Part shown: positions 19,001 through 27,600 of the stretch, piece after piece
Layout: every line of letters begins with the position of its first letter
How positions within the stretch are numbered: position 1 is the stretch's first letter
Source of the DNA: Methylovirgula sp. HY1
GTDB taxonomy: Bacteria; Pseudomonadota; Alphaproteobacteria; Rhizobiales; Beijerinckiaceae
Direction: 5' to 3'
Length of the DNA stretch: 64,000 nt
Assembly: GCF_019343105.1 (NCBI RefSeq)
Contig: NZ_CP073765.1
Span: 124,001-188,000 of the forward strand
The notes under the pieces: model-generated
Database searches by the model: none
Seen by the model: only the letters and a program-made list of their open reading frames with translations
What the model was told of the DNA's origin: nothing
Translations under genes and position numbers: made by a program

Positions 19001-19687
19001 ATGACGGCGGATGAATGGTCGGTCCTGATGCGAGCCCCGCTTTTCAAGGCGATGGGGCTGGAGATTACACGGTCGCTCGTCCAGACACGGAGCACCCGAG
19101 CCTACGCCCGCGGCGAACGAATTTTCCAGCAGGGAGATCCTGCTGATGCTCTCTTTCTAATCATCGAAGGCTGCGTCAAACTCTATCGTGAGCGCGAAAG
19201 CGGTGAGCAGGTCGTCGTGGCAATTTTCGCGGCCGGCGAGACCTTCGCGGAAGCGGCGATGTTTCTCAGCGGCGACTACCCTGCGAGTGCCGAAGCGGTG
19301 TCGCCGTCACGAATCTTAAGAATCGATGGCAACGCGCTTAGACACACCATTCTGCAACAGCCGCAACTTGCATTCGCCATGCTCGCCGCCGCCTCGCTTC
19401 ACCTGAAACATCTTCTCGAACAGATTGAACAGCTTAAGGTGCAATCGGCGCCGCAACGCATCGCGATCTTCCTGTTGAAGCAAGTCAGCGTGACATCGGG
19501 TCCGGCCGACGTCGCATTGCCCTATGAGAAGGCGCTCATCGCCAATCGTCTCGGGATGAAACCGGAAAGCTTTTCGCGTGCCTTCGCCAAGCTGCGTGAG
19601 TTCGGCGTGATCGTCGAACGTGACAGCGTTCACATTCGTGATGTCGCCCGTCTGACCAAATTCACAGCGGTCTCGAACGATACCTGA
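19001..19687 (+). CDS. Crp/Fnr-family regulator, Dnr-like
   Basis: 228 aa. An N-terminal cyclic-nucleotide-binding-type domain (ARGERIFQQGDPADALFLI, FAAGETFAEAAMFL) is followed by a long dimerisation helix and a C-terminal winged helix with recognition stretch GMKPESFSRAFAKLR. There is no N-terminal Cys set, so it is not an oxygen-sensing Fnr. The PYEKALIANRLGMKPES pattern is typical of Dnr-type regulators, some of which sense NO through haem. Its position upstream of the pqqADE-like operon, which has an FNR-like box, suggests it controls that operon and perhaps the nar genes. Confidence 0.85.
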   Translation: MTADEWSVLMRAPLFKAMGLEITRSLVQTRSTRAYARGERIFQQGDPADALFLIIEGCVKLYRERESGEQVVVAIFAAGETFAEAAMFLSGDYPASAEAVSPSRILRIDGNALRHTILQQPQLAFAMLAAASLHLKHLLEQIEQLKVQSAPQRIAIFLLKQVSVTSGPADVALPYEKALIANRLGMKPESFSRAFAKLREFGVIVERDSVHIRDVARLTKFTAVSNDT

Positions 19688-19869
19688 CAGGGAGACCTGT
19701 TGAGATGCGAATCGAATGAACCCTGCCGCCGCTCTCGCGCAGCGGGTTCGTTAATGCACGGGCAGCATCATCGGAATACGCATTGAGGCACGTGAACGGG
19801 GCGACGAATTGATACTGCATCGGATCGTCAGGCACGCCTTCGATCTCCGACAATCCCGCTCATGACCTC

Positions 19870-19983
19870 CGAGAAATAGGCCCCGTTCAATGACGATCTC
19901 CGCGACCAGCGGCTCGGTGGAGTCAAGCTCGCACCAGGGCGCGACCATCCCGGCACTCCCGCACCGATCACGCGAATGCGCAT
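19870..19983 (-). pseudogene. Probable thiO (glycine oxidase) remnant
   Basis: On the minus strand an ATG at 19983 begins MRIRVIGAGVPG, an FAD-binding start. A shifted frame immediately after gives AGMVAPWCELDSTEPLVAE, which resembles the GGMLAPWCE region of ThiO. The sequence between these two motifs in intact ThiO is missing, so this is a collapsed fragment. Confidence 0.35.
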
Positions 19984-20157
19984 TGATAACCTCCATCCGA
20001 GTCGGATTCGATTGGTACATTGGGTTAGATGGCCATTGAATCTGTGATCAAAGCAGCGAGTAAACCACCGAATGCCAGGTCACCTCTATCGGTGACATGG
20101 ACCGAGTGAGACGAACTGTAAGTTCATTGTAAGATGTACAAAATCGCCTTTGCATCC

Positions 20158-20171
20158 TTAACCAAGGTCAA
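20158..20171 (+). promoter_or_regulatory. FNR/Dnr-like box upstream of pqqA
   Basis: TTAACCAAGGTCAA departs from the TTGAC-N4-GTCAA consensus by one base. A TGCTAT element at 20191-20196 could be the -10; the start would then be near 20203-20206 with the box centred near -40, the class II activator position. It is 83 bases upstream of the pqqA ATG. A second dyad, TTGTA-N5-TACAA, lies at about 20127-20141. Confidence 0.5.
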
Positions 20172-20254
20172 GCGATGGCGAGGGCAAGAATGCTATCCGC
20201 GGGTTTGCCAGAACTGCTGGCCGCAATAGTCTATCGTTCATCGGAGGAATCGCC

Positions 20255-20329
20255 ATGAATTGGATCGCGCCTGAATACTGTGACGTCCGCCTCGGCTTCG
20301 AGGTCACCGCCTACGTATATGTTCGCTGA
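20255..20329 (+). CDS. pqqA: PqqA-type precursor peptide
   Basis: 24 aa, the normal PqqA length. GGAGGA lies 7 bases before the ATG. The peptide has the family Trp3, Pro6, Tyr8, Arg12-Leu-Gly-Phe and the essential Glu16-Val-Thr-Ala-Tyr20 (ExxxY), the pair that PqqE crosslinks to form the PQQ skeleton. It resembles the pseudomonad-type PqqA more than the rhizobial type. A Cys at position 9 and a second Tyr at 22 are notable. A hairpin follows directly, then pqqD and pqqE. Confidence 0.85.
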   Translation: MNWIAPEYCDVRLGFEVTAYVYVR

Positions 20330-20337
20330 GTGAAAAC

Positions 20338-20366
20338 GGTGGAGAGACACATGTCGTCTCTCCACC
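20338..20366 (+). promoter_or_regulatory. Intercistronic hairpin between pqqA and pqqD
   Basis: GGTGGAGAGAC (20338-20348) pairs perfectly with GTCTCTCCACC (20356-20366) around a 7-base loop, 8 bases after the pqqA stop. No T-tract follows. It could stabilise or partly terminate the short pqqA message so that precursor exceeds enzyme. A second small stem, CCTCT-TCGG-AGAGG (20365-20378), overlaps it and covers the pqqD ribosome binding site. Confidence 0.65.
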
Positions 20367-20382
20367 TCTTCGGAGAGGAAGC

Positions 20383-20670
20383 ATGGACGACGAGAGGCCC
20401 CTGCGTCTTGAAGACGCCATAGAGATCAGCCCTACGCATCACTTTCGTTGGGAGGAACTGCAACAGGCGCATGTGCTGCTCTATCCCGAAGGGATCGTGA
20501 AGCTGAACGAGACGGCGGCAGTGGTCATTCGCTCCTGTGCGGGCGCGAAATCGATTGGGATCGGCGCGGTCGAACTCGGGAGTTTGTACGGCCGGACGGA
20601 TCTTGACGCGGAAATTCTAAAGTTCTTGGAGGTGGCACGTGCCAAAGGCTGGATCAGGGTTAAGTCTTGA
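20383..20670 (+). CDS. pqqD: PqqD-type peptide chaperone (RiPP recognition element)
   Basis: 95 aa. It matches PqqD: HHFRWEELQQAHVLLYPEG, VKLNETAAVVIRSCAG, and a C-terminal helix. PqqD binds the PqqA leader and presents it to PqqE. AGAGGA lies 7 bases before the ATG. The last 30 bases overlap the pqqE start in another frame. Confidence 0.88.
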   Translation: MDDERPLRLEDAIEISPTHHFRWEELQQAHVLLYPEGIVKLNETAAVVIRSCAGAKSIGIGAVELGSLYGRTDLDAEILKFLEVARAKGWIRVKS

Positions 20671-21787
20671 TGGCTTGGGAATGCCTTTGTGGCTTGTGCT
20701 CGAGCTGACCTACAAATGCCCGTTAAAATGCCCCTGGTGCAGCAATCCGGTCGAATTCGATCACTATCGGAATGAGCTGACCACTGCGGAATGGAAAGCC
20801 GTCATGCAGGAGGGCCGCAAGCTCGGCGCCCTGCAACTCGGATTCACCGGCGGCGAGCCGATGCTGCGCCGCGATCTCGAGGAGCTCGTCGAGGAGGCGA
20901 CCAGCCTCGGCTATTATACGAATCTCATAACCTCCGGCGTTGGCCTCACTCTTGACCGTCTGCGGGCGTTGAAAGCGGCCGGACTAAAACAAGTCCAGCT
21001 GAGCATCCAAGCCTGCGACCGCGAGCTCAACGAACGCCTCGTTGGACTCGACGTTTATGATCACAAGATCACGATTGCCCGTGCCATAAAGGCCGAAGGC
21101 TTTCCGATGGTGCTCAACGTGCCAGTGAGCCGATACAACATCGAGCATACCGCTGCATTCATCGATCTAGCCGCAGATCTCGGTGTCGAATATGTCGAGT
21201 TTGCCAATCTCCAATATTACAATTGGGCGCTGCTGAATCAGGCTGAATTGTTGCCGACGCGAGACCAAATCGAGCGGTCCGAAGCCCTGGTGCGTGAGGC
21301 GCGAGAACGCCTCGGCAAACGCCTGACGATCTATTTCGTCGTTCCGGATTATTACGATGATCGTCCGAAAGCCTGCATGAACGGATGGGGTTCGATCCAT
21401 TTGACGATCGCACCCGACGGCACGGCGCTGCCCTGCCAGGAAGCGCGGCTCATCAAAGGCATCGAATTCCCCAACGTCCGCGACCATGATCTCGCCTGGA
21501 TCTGGCGCGAATCGCCGGGATTTAAAAAATTCCGCGGCGATTCGTGGATGAAGGAGCCATGCCGGAGTTGCGACGAGCGAGGGAAGGATTTCGGCGGTTG
21601 CCGCTGCCAAGCCTTCCTTTTGACTGGCGATGCATCGAATACCGACCCTGTCTGCGCAAAATCGCCTAATCGGGCCGCTGTCGACACTTTGATCGCGGCG
21701 GTTCAGCAGCGCAGCGAGGCGAACTCTGCCTCTCTCGTCATGCGCGAAGGAAAGGGACAGACCGTTCACTTCGAGGTGGACGAATGA
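20639..21787 (+). CDS. pqqE: PqqE-type radical SAM/SPASM enzyme
   Basis: 382 aa, typical PqqE length. Cluster motif CPLKCPWCSNP, GGEPMLRRDL, then the long conserved block around PDYYDDRPKACMNGWGSI, GTALPCQEAR, and EPCRSCDERGKDFGGCRCQ with final DPVCAKSP, which carry the auxiliary cluster ligands. PqqE forms the C-C bond between Glu and Tyr of PqqA. GTG at 20639 is chosen because GGAGGTGG sits just upstream and the family N-terminus (MPLWLVLELTYKCP) follows at the right distance. The C-terminal ~35 residues after the last Cys are a divergent tail. Confidence 0.92.
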   Translation: MPKAGSGLSLDGLGMPLWLVLELTYKCPLKCPWCSNPVEFDHYRNELTTAEWKAVMQEGRKLGALQLGFTGGEPMLRRDLEELVEEATSLGYYTNLITSGVGLTLDRLRALKAAGLKQVQLSIQACDRELNERLVGLDVYDHKITIARAIKAEGFPMVLNVPVSRYNIEHTAAFIDLAADLGVEYVEFANLQYYNWALLNQAELLPTRDQIERSEALVREARERLGKRLTIYFVVPDYYDDRPKACMNGWGSIHLTIAPDGTALPCQEARLIKGIEFPNVRDHDLAWIWRESPGFKKFRGDSWMKEPCRSCDERGKDFGGCRCQAFLLTGDASNTDPVCAKSPNRAAVDTLIAAVQQRSEANSASLVMREGKGQTVHFEVDE

Positions 21788-21858
21788 CCGCGCGGTGGGT
21801 CGCGCGGCACCAATAGCCACGCATTATCGATCGAAGTAGCGCCAGCAAGGAAAGCGCC

Positions 21859-22365
21859 ATGGATTTTGCAATCCTCGACATTGCGGCCCGATGGCTGCAC
21901 ATCTCCAGCGTCGTGCTTTGGATCGGGCATAATTGGTCGAACGTCGTGCACACGCCGGCATACCGGCGTGTCTTGCCAGAGGATCCGCCCGAAGCCATTC
22001 ACGATGTATTCGTCGCAACATCGAAGCGCGAACATGGCATCTTTCGTTACGCCGCTTTGGTCGTCTGGGCGACCGGCCTCGTCATGTTGTGGTATCGCCA
22101 CGAAATCATTGATGCCTTCACACTTTCAGGAAAGGCAATCCTGATCGGTCTCGGCGCTTGGACGGGAACGGCGATGGTGCTGAACCTGTGGCTGATCATG
22201 TGGCCCCACCAAAAAAAGGTGTTGGGCTTCGTCGAGGCGACAGTTGAAGAGCGTCTTCGCTGCACCCGCGTCACCTTCCTGTCCTCCCGCACAAACAGCT
22301 TCCTCGCCGCTGCGACGGTGTTCTTAATGATTGCCGGAGCACATGGGACTTTTCTCTTCGCATGA
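21859..22365 (+). CDS. Four-helix membrane protein, paralogue of 5961-6434
   Basis: 168 aa, four hydrophobic helices. Helix 1 reads ARWLHISSVVLWIGHNW, similar to the haem-type membrane domain of PuuD (urate oxidase N-like). The ending AGAHGTFLFA nearly repeats that of the nar-linked protein. AAGGA precedes the ATG. Position between pqqE and the SerC-like gene suggests it serves the pathway, perhaps as a membrane electron acceptor for the PyrD-like enzyme; this is inference. Confidence 0.72.
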   Translation: MDFAILDIAARWLHISSVVLWIGHNWSNVVHTPAYRRVLPEDPPEAIHDVFVATSKREHGIFRYAALVVWATGLVMLWYRHEIIDAFTLSGKAILIGLGAWTGTAMVLNLWLIMWPHQKKVLGFVEATVEERLRCTRVTFLSSRTNSFLAAATVFLMIAGAHGTFLFA

Positions 22366-22375
22366 CGGGCCGGTC

Positions 22376-23440
22376 ATGAAGGCCTTCAGTTTCGCGTCTG
22401 GTCAATCTGTCCTGCCACCGACTGTCGTGGCCGAACTGTGCCGCGACTTGGCGGAATGGCGTGACAGCGGCCTCTCGCTTCTTGAGCTGCCCTTCACGCA
22501 TGCGGATTTTGGGGACTTGCTCGCGCAGGCTCAGGGCGACCTGCGTGCCTTGCTCGGACTTTCGGATTCTTATCGCGTCCTATTTCTCCAGGGTGGCGCC
22601 TCCGCGCAATTCGGACTGCTACCGATGAATCTCCTCGGCAGTAAAACCGGCGTCGACTATGTGGAGACGGGACATTGGTCGCGCCGTGCGATGGCCGCGG
22701 CGGCGGCCTGGTGCGATGTGCACGTTGTTGCGCAAGGAGATGGGGTCTCATTGCCAGCAACGTGGCATCTATCGGCCGATCCCGCCTATTGCCACCTCAC
22801 CACCAATGAAACTGCCGAAGGGCTGCAGTTCCATCATATACCGGAGACTGGCGACGTCCCGCTCGTGGCGGACATGACTGCAGATTTCCTCACTCGTCCT
22901 ATTTCCGTCGAACGATTTGGCCTCATATACGCGAGCGCCCAGAAAAACCTCGGTGTGGCGGGTCTTACCATTGTCGTGCTCAACGCCAAGCTCCTCGGCC
23001 GTGCACGCCACGGCGTACCGGCGCCGTTCAACTATACTTTACAGGCGGACGCCGGCAGCCGCATCAACACACCGCCGACCTTCGCCATCGCCGTCGCCGC
23101 CAAGATGCTCACCTGGCTGAAAGCGAATGGTGGGCTCGAGTCCGTAGGAGCGGGAAATGCTCACAAGAGCGCGAAGCTTTATGCCGCGATCGATGCAGAT
23201 GGCTTCTACCAATGCCCTGTACAGCCGCAGGACCGCTCTCTGCTGAACGTGCGATTCCACCTTCCGACTTTGCACCTGAATACGATCTTCCTCGAGGAGT
23301 CGGAAGCGCACGGCTTCCTCCATCTCCAAGGCCATCCGTCGATCGGTGGAATTCGCGTGTCGCTCTACAATGCCGTGCCGGAGGAAGCGGTCGATGCTCT
23401 CATCGTCTTCATGGACGACTTCCGCCGTCGAAGAGGCTGA
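22376..23440 (+). CDS. SerC-like PLP aminotransferase with altered substrate site
   Basis: 354 aa, the length of phosphoserine aminotransferase, and collinear with it. PLP residues are kept: Trp101, Asp166 in VADMTADF, Gln189-Lys190 in SAQKNLG, Asn231-Thr232. The residues that hold the substrate phosphate in E. coli SerC (His41, Arg42, Arg329) are replaced here by Phe40, Thr41 and Pro321; only the His before the last one (His320) remains. The reaction is therefore probably not phosphoserine transamination. ATG 22376 is chosen as the start of homology, 10 bases after the previous gene; an ATG at 22343 would overlap it. Same operon as pqqADE. Confidence 0.85.
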   Translation: MKAFSFASGQSVLPPTVVAELCRDLAEWRDSGLSLLELPFTHADFGDLLAQAQGDLRALLGLSDSYRVLFLQGGASAQFGLLPMNLLGSKTGVDYVETGHWSRRAMAAAAAWCDVHVVAQGDGVSLPATWHLSADPAYCHLTTNETAEGLQFHHIPETGDVPLVADMTADFLTRPISVERFGLIYASAQKNLGVAGLTIVVLNAKLLGRARHGVPAPFNYTLQADAGSRINTPPTFAIAVAAKMLTWLKANGGLESVGAGNAHKSAKLYAAIDADGFYQCPVQPQDRSLLNVRFHLPTLHLNTIFLEESEAHGFLHLQGHPSIGGIRVSLYNAVPEEAVDALIVFMDDFRRRRG

Positions 23441-23494
23441 GGGAAGCGACAGCCGGATACGGCAGAACGCGCAAACCGCAAGCGCGATCTCGTC

Positions 23495-24199
23495 ATGAAG
23501 CCCCACACGACCGCAATGGGCCTGACATTCGCCAATCCGGTCGGTTTGGCGGCCGGATTCGATCGCAGCGGGCAGCAAGCTGCGGCGCTCTCCGAACTTG
23601 GCTTCGGGCATATCGAAATCGGCACTATCGTCGCGGGGCAGGCCGCCATGATCGCGGCTCCGAGGTGCGGATCGCGCCTTGGGATCAACATCGGCAGCGG
23701 CCGGAGGGGGCTCGATCCGCAGGTGATCGAAGATTATGCGACAGCACTTCGGGCGGCCTATGATTCGGCGGACTATGTCTGCGCCAATCTCAGTTCGCCC
23801 TTTGCGGGCCGGGACGGTGACAGCTTCGGGGTGGATCAGTTGATCAGCCGGATGAAACGGGATGTTGAGGCTTGCGCGGCGCAGACCGGCCGACGCGTTC
23901 CCCTCCTTGTCAAAGTCGAGGGCGGTTTCAAAGGTTCTCCTTTGCCCGCAGCCATTGCCGCAACGCGGCATCATGGACTCGACGGACTCGTACTTGTCTC
24001 CGCTTGCCTCGAGCGCATCGCCGCCATCTGTCAATATCTCAACGGCGCGGCGGTCATATCGGTCGGCGGCATCGCGTCGGGCGCAGACATCAGCGCGCGG
24101 TTGGCCGCCGGTGCTTCACTCGTGCAAATCTACACGGCCTTTGTCCGCGATGGCGCTATAGGTTTGCATCGAATGCTCACGGAATTGGAAGCGTTGTGA
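23495..24199 (+). CDS. PyrD-like flavoprotein with altered substrate site
   Basis: 234 aa, about 100 shorter than class 2 dihydroorotate dehydrogenase. The FMN parts remain: NPVGLAAGFD, GFGHIEIGT, PLLVKVEG, VGGIASGAD, GASLVQIYTAFV. The catalytic Ser is present in NLSSP (98-102). The N-terminal quinone/membrane helices are absent, the NRMGFNN loop that binds orotate is missing, the N-T after SSP is Phe103-Ala104, and the SNTT motif is S-A-C (169-171). So it is likely an FMN oxidoreductase of a different substrate. It lies 54 bases after the SerC-like gene and overlaps the next ORF as GTGA. Confidence 0.82.
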   Translation: MKPHTTAMGLTFANPVGLAAGFDRSGQQAAALSELGFGHIEIGTIVAGQAAMIAAPRCGSRLGINIGSGRRGLDPQVIEDYATALRAAYDSADYVCANLSSPFAGRDGDSFGVDQLISRMKRDVEACAAQTGRRVPLLVKVEGGFKGSPLPAAIAATRHHGLDGLVLVSACLERIAAICQYLNGAAVISVGGIASGADISARLAAGASLVQIYTAFVRDGAIGLHRMLTELEAL

Positions 24200-24363
24200 A
24201 GACGCTCTGCCCGCCCGACCCTCTTTCGTCGCGTTTGGGCGATGTCATAACCTATGATCCGGCTCCAGCCGGACTCGCCTCAGGGTTTTCGGAGTTGATC
24301 TGCACCGGTTGCTCCGAACAGGACTCCGTTCGAGAATACGGCGTCCGGCGCATTCTTCTGTAA
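24196..24363 (+). CDS. 55-aa Cys-containing protein coupled to the PyrD-like gene
   Basis: Starts with GTG on the GTGA overlap with the PyrD-like stop. It contains Cys5 and the group ICTGCSE (two Cys three apart), no membrane segment and no signal peptide. I do not recognise it. Translational coupling suggests it belongs to the same pathway. Confidence 0.5.
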   Translation: MKTLCPPDPLSSRLGDVITYDPAPAGLASGFSELICTGCSEQDSVREYGVRRILL

Positions 24364-24644
24364 GCGGCCGGCAACGGGCGGCCCGCCGCATTCACGGCGC
24401 GGCGAAAATCTGCGACGACCGCTTCGAAAGCTTTAGCTTGCGGCAAAGCCGAGTCTTCTGCGTAGGCCTGAGTCAATTTTGAGATTATCTCACCGAATTA
24501 AAGGGCCAAGCCCAAGCGGCCAAGGTGGGCATCGAGTGTCGGTAAGGGAAAACGGCGGAAATATGCTTGATGGCAAATGGTCAGCAAGGCTTTCCTACCA
24601 CGAGGGCGAACCATTACGGATTTCGTGAAAATCACGGGCGCTTT

Positions 24645-27600
24645 CTAGAGGCCGCGCGCCTCTGCCTTTGGCAGTCGCCATCCCTTCACAAGCCCATAGA
24701 CCGCTGGGATCACGACCAAGGTCAGCAGAGCCGACGAGACCATGCCGCCAATCATCGGAACGGCGATGCGCCGCATCACTTCCGAACCGGTTCCTTGACT
24801 CCACAGGATCGGTAGAAGACCCGCCATGATGGCGACGACGGTCATCATCTTCGGCCTTACGCGGTCGACCGCGCCGCGCATGATGGCCTCATGGAGATCG
24901 GCCCGCGTGAAGGGGCGCCCCTCCTCGGCGCTCTTCGCCTTCATCTCCGCCAGCGCCTGCTCCAGAAAGATCAGCATGATGACACCGGTTTCGGCGGCGA
25001 CGCCAGCGAGCGCGATGAAGCCGACGACGACGGCAACCGACATGTTGAAACCAAGCCACCACATGAGCCAGATGCCGCCCACCAATGCGAAAGGCAGCGA
25101 CAGCATGACGATCGCTGTCTCGGTCAACGCCCGGAAGTTGAGATAGAGCAGCAAAAAGATGAGCAGCAGCGTCACCGGCACGACAATCCTGAGCCGTGCC
25201 GCCGCCCGTTCCATATATTCGAATTGCCCACTCCAGGTGACATAGGTGCCGGGCGGAAGCTTGACGTTTTTCGCCACCGCTTGCTGCGCCGCCGCGACAT
25301 AGCCGCCGAGATCGCGGCCGGTGATATCGACAAAGATATAGACGGCGAGCCGGCCATTTTCTGTCCGGATCGAACCCGGGCCGCGCGTGAGTTTGATTTT
25401 CGCCACCGCGCCAAGCGGCACGGTGCCGCCGCCAGGCATCGGCACCTCAACGTCGCGCGCGATCGACTGCGGGTCACTTCTGAAAGCACGCGGGTAGAGA
25501 AGCGTAACACCGTAACGTTCGCGCCCCTCCACCATTGTCGTTACGACCTTGCCGCCAAGCACGGTCGCGATCACATCCTGCACGTCGCCGACCGTAAGGC
25601 CGTAGCGGCCGAGCGCGTCTCTGTCCGGCACGATGTCGAGGTAGTAGCCGCCAAGCACTCGCTCAGCAAAGGCGCTCGACGTGCCGGGTACGGTCCGCAG
25701 TACCTTTTCGATCTCGCGGGCACTTTGCTCCATCTGCGCCAGATCGGTGCCAAACACTTTGACGCCCAGGGGCGTGCGAATGCCTGTCGCGAGCATGTCG
25801 ATACGGGCGCGGATCGGCATGGTCCAGGCATTGGACACTCCGGGAACCTGCAAGGCGCGATTCATCTCCGCCTTCAGGCTCTCGATGGTCACGCCAGGCG
25901 GCCATTCGCTCTTCGGCTTCAGATTGATGATTGTTTCGAACATTTCCATCGGCGCCGGATCGGTCGCCGTCAGTGCTCGACCCGCTTTGCCGAACATGGA
26001 CGCAACCTCCGGAAAGGATTTGATGATGCGGTCCTGCATTTGCAGAAGGTTAGTTGCTTCCGTGACAGAAATGCCCGGCAAGGTCGTTGGCATAAACATC
26101 AGCGTGCCCTCATCGAGGTTCGGCATGAATTCCGAGCCGAGCTGACGTGCGGGCCAGATCGTCACCGCGAGAACGAGGAGGGCGAGCAAAATCGTCAGGA
26201 CTTTTGCCTTGAGGATGCGACGGATCACGGGCCGGTAGATTGCGATCAGGAACCGGTTGATCGGGTTCTTGTGCTCAGGGATGATCCGCCCCCGCACGAA
26301 GATCATCATCAGTGCCGGCACCAGCGTCACCGAGAGCAGGGCGGCTGCGGCCATCGAAAATGTCTTGGTATAGGCGAGTGGGCCGAAGAGCCGTCCCTCC
26401 TCCGATTCGAGCGTGAAGATCGGCACGAAGGATACGGTGATCACGAGAAGGCTGAAGAACAGGGCGGGGCCGACCTCGCTTGCGGCTTCCGTCAATATTT
26501 CGAGCCGCGGCTTGCCCTTTGGCGCGCGTTCGAGATGCTTATGGGCGCTTTCAATCATCACGATGGCGGCATCGATCATCGCGCCGACCGCGATGGCGAT
26601 GCCGCCCAGGCTCATGATGTTCGCACCGAGCCCGATCGCCTTCATCGCCGCGAGGGCCATCAATATGCCGACCGGCAGCATGAGGATCGCGACCAGCGCG
26701 CTGCGCAGATGCAGCAGGAAAATGATGCAGACAAGCGCGACGATGAGGCTTTCCTCGATCAAGGTGTGCTTCAAGGTTTCGATCGCGCGCAGAATGAGGC
26801 CCGAGCGGTCATAGACGGGAATGATTTTGACGGCCTTTGGCAGACTCGTCGCAATTTCCGCAAGCCGCGACTTGACATTGTCGATGACAGTAAGCGCATT
26901 CGACCCGAAGCGTTGAAGCACGATCCCGGCTGCGACTTCCCCGTCGCCGTTGAGTTCGGCGATGCCCTGCCTTTCGTCGGGGACGATTTCGACGCGGGCG
27001 ACATCCTTGAGACGCAGAGGCACACCCTGGTCGGTTTTCAGGACGATGCTTTCAATATCGGCAACGCTCTTTAGATAGCCGCGGCCGAGCACCATGAATT
27101 GGAACTCCGAGAGCTCGACGGTGCGTCCGCCGACATCTTCATTGCTCGCTTTCACCGCCTGTCGCACACGCTCGAGCGAAACCCCCTGCGCCCGGAGCCG
27201 GAGGGGATCGACCACGACCGAATATTGCTTCACGAAGCCGCCGACGCTCGCCACTTCGGCGACGCCCTTGGCCTTGGAAAGGGCAAAGCGGATCACCCAG
27301 TCCTGCAGCGAACGCAGTTCCGCGAGAGTCATCTCCTTGGCGACGACGGCATATTCATAGACCCAGCCGACGCCGGTCGCATCTGGGCCGAGGGTCGGCG
27401 TGACGCCCGCCGGGAGACGCGCGCTTGCGGTATTGAGATATTCGAGCACACGGCTTCGCGCCCAATAAGGATCGGTGCCGTCCTCGAAGATCACATAGAC
27501 GAAGGAGACGCCGAAAGAGGATTGGCCACGCACGACTTTCGACCTCGGCACGGTCAGCATCGCCGTTGTCAGCGGATAGGTGACCTGATCTTCGACGACC

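Noticed and set aside
20030-20050. TTGAATCTGTGATCAA as a second FNR box
   Set aside because: The half-sites are two bases too far apart for an Fnr/Dnr site.
24891-27074. 727-codon open frame on the plus strand
   Set aside because: It is antisense to cusA, which has clear RND motifs; the frame is a GC-rich shadow rich in Arg, Asp and His without any domain.
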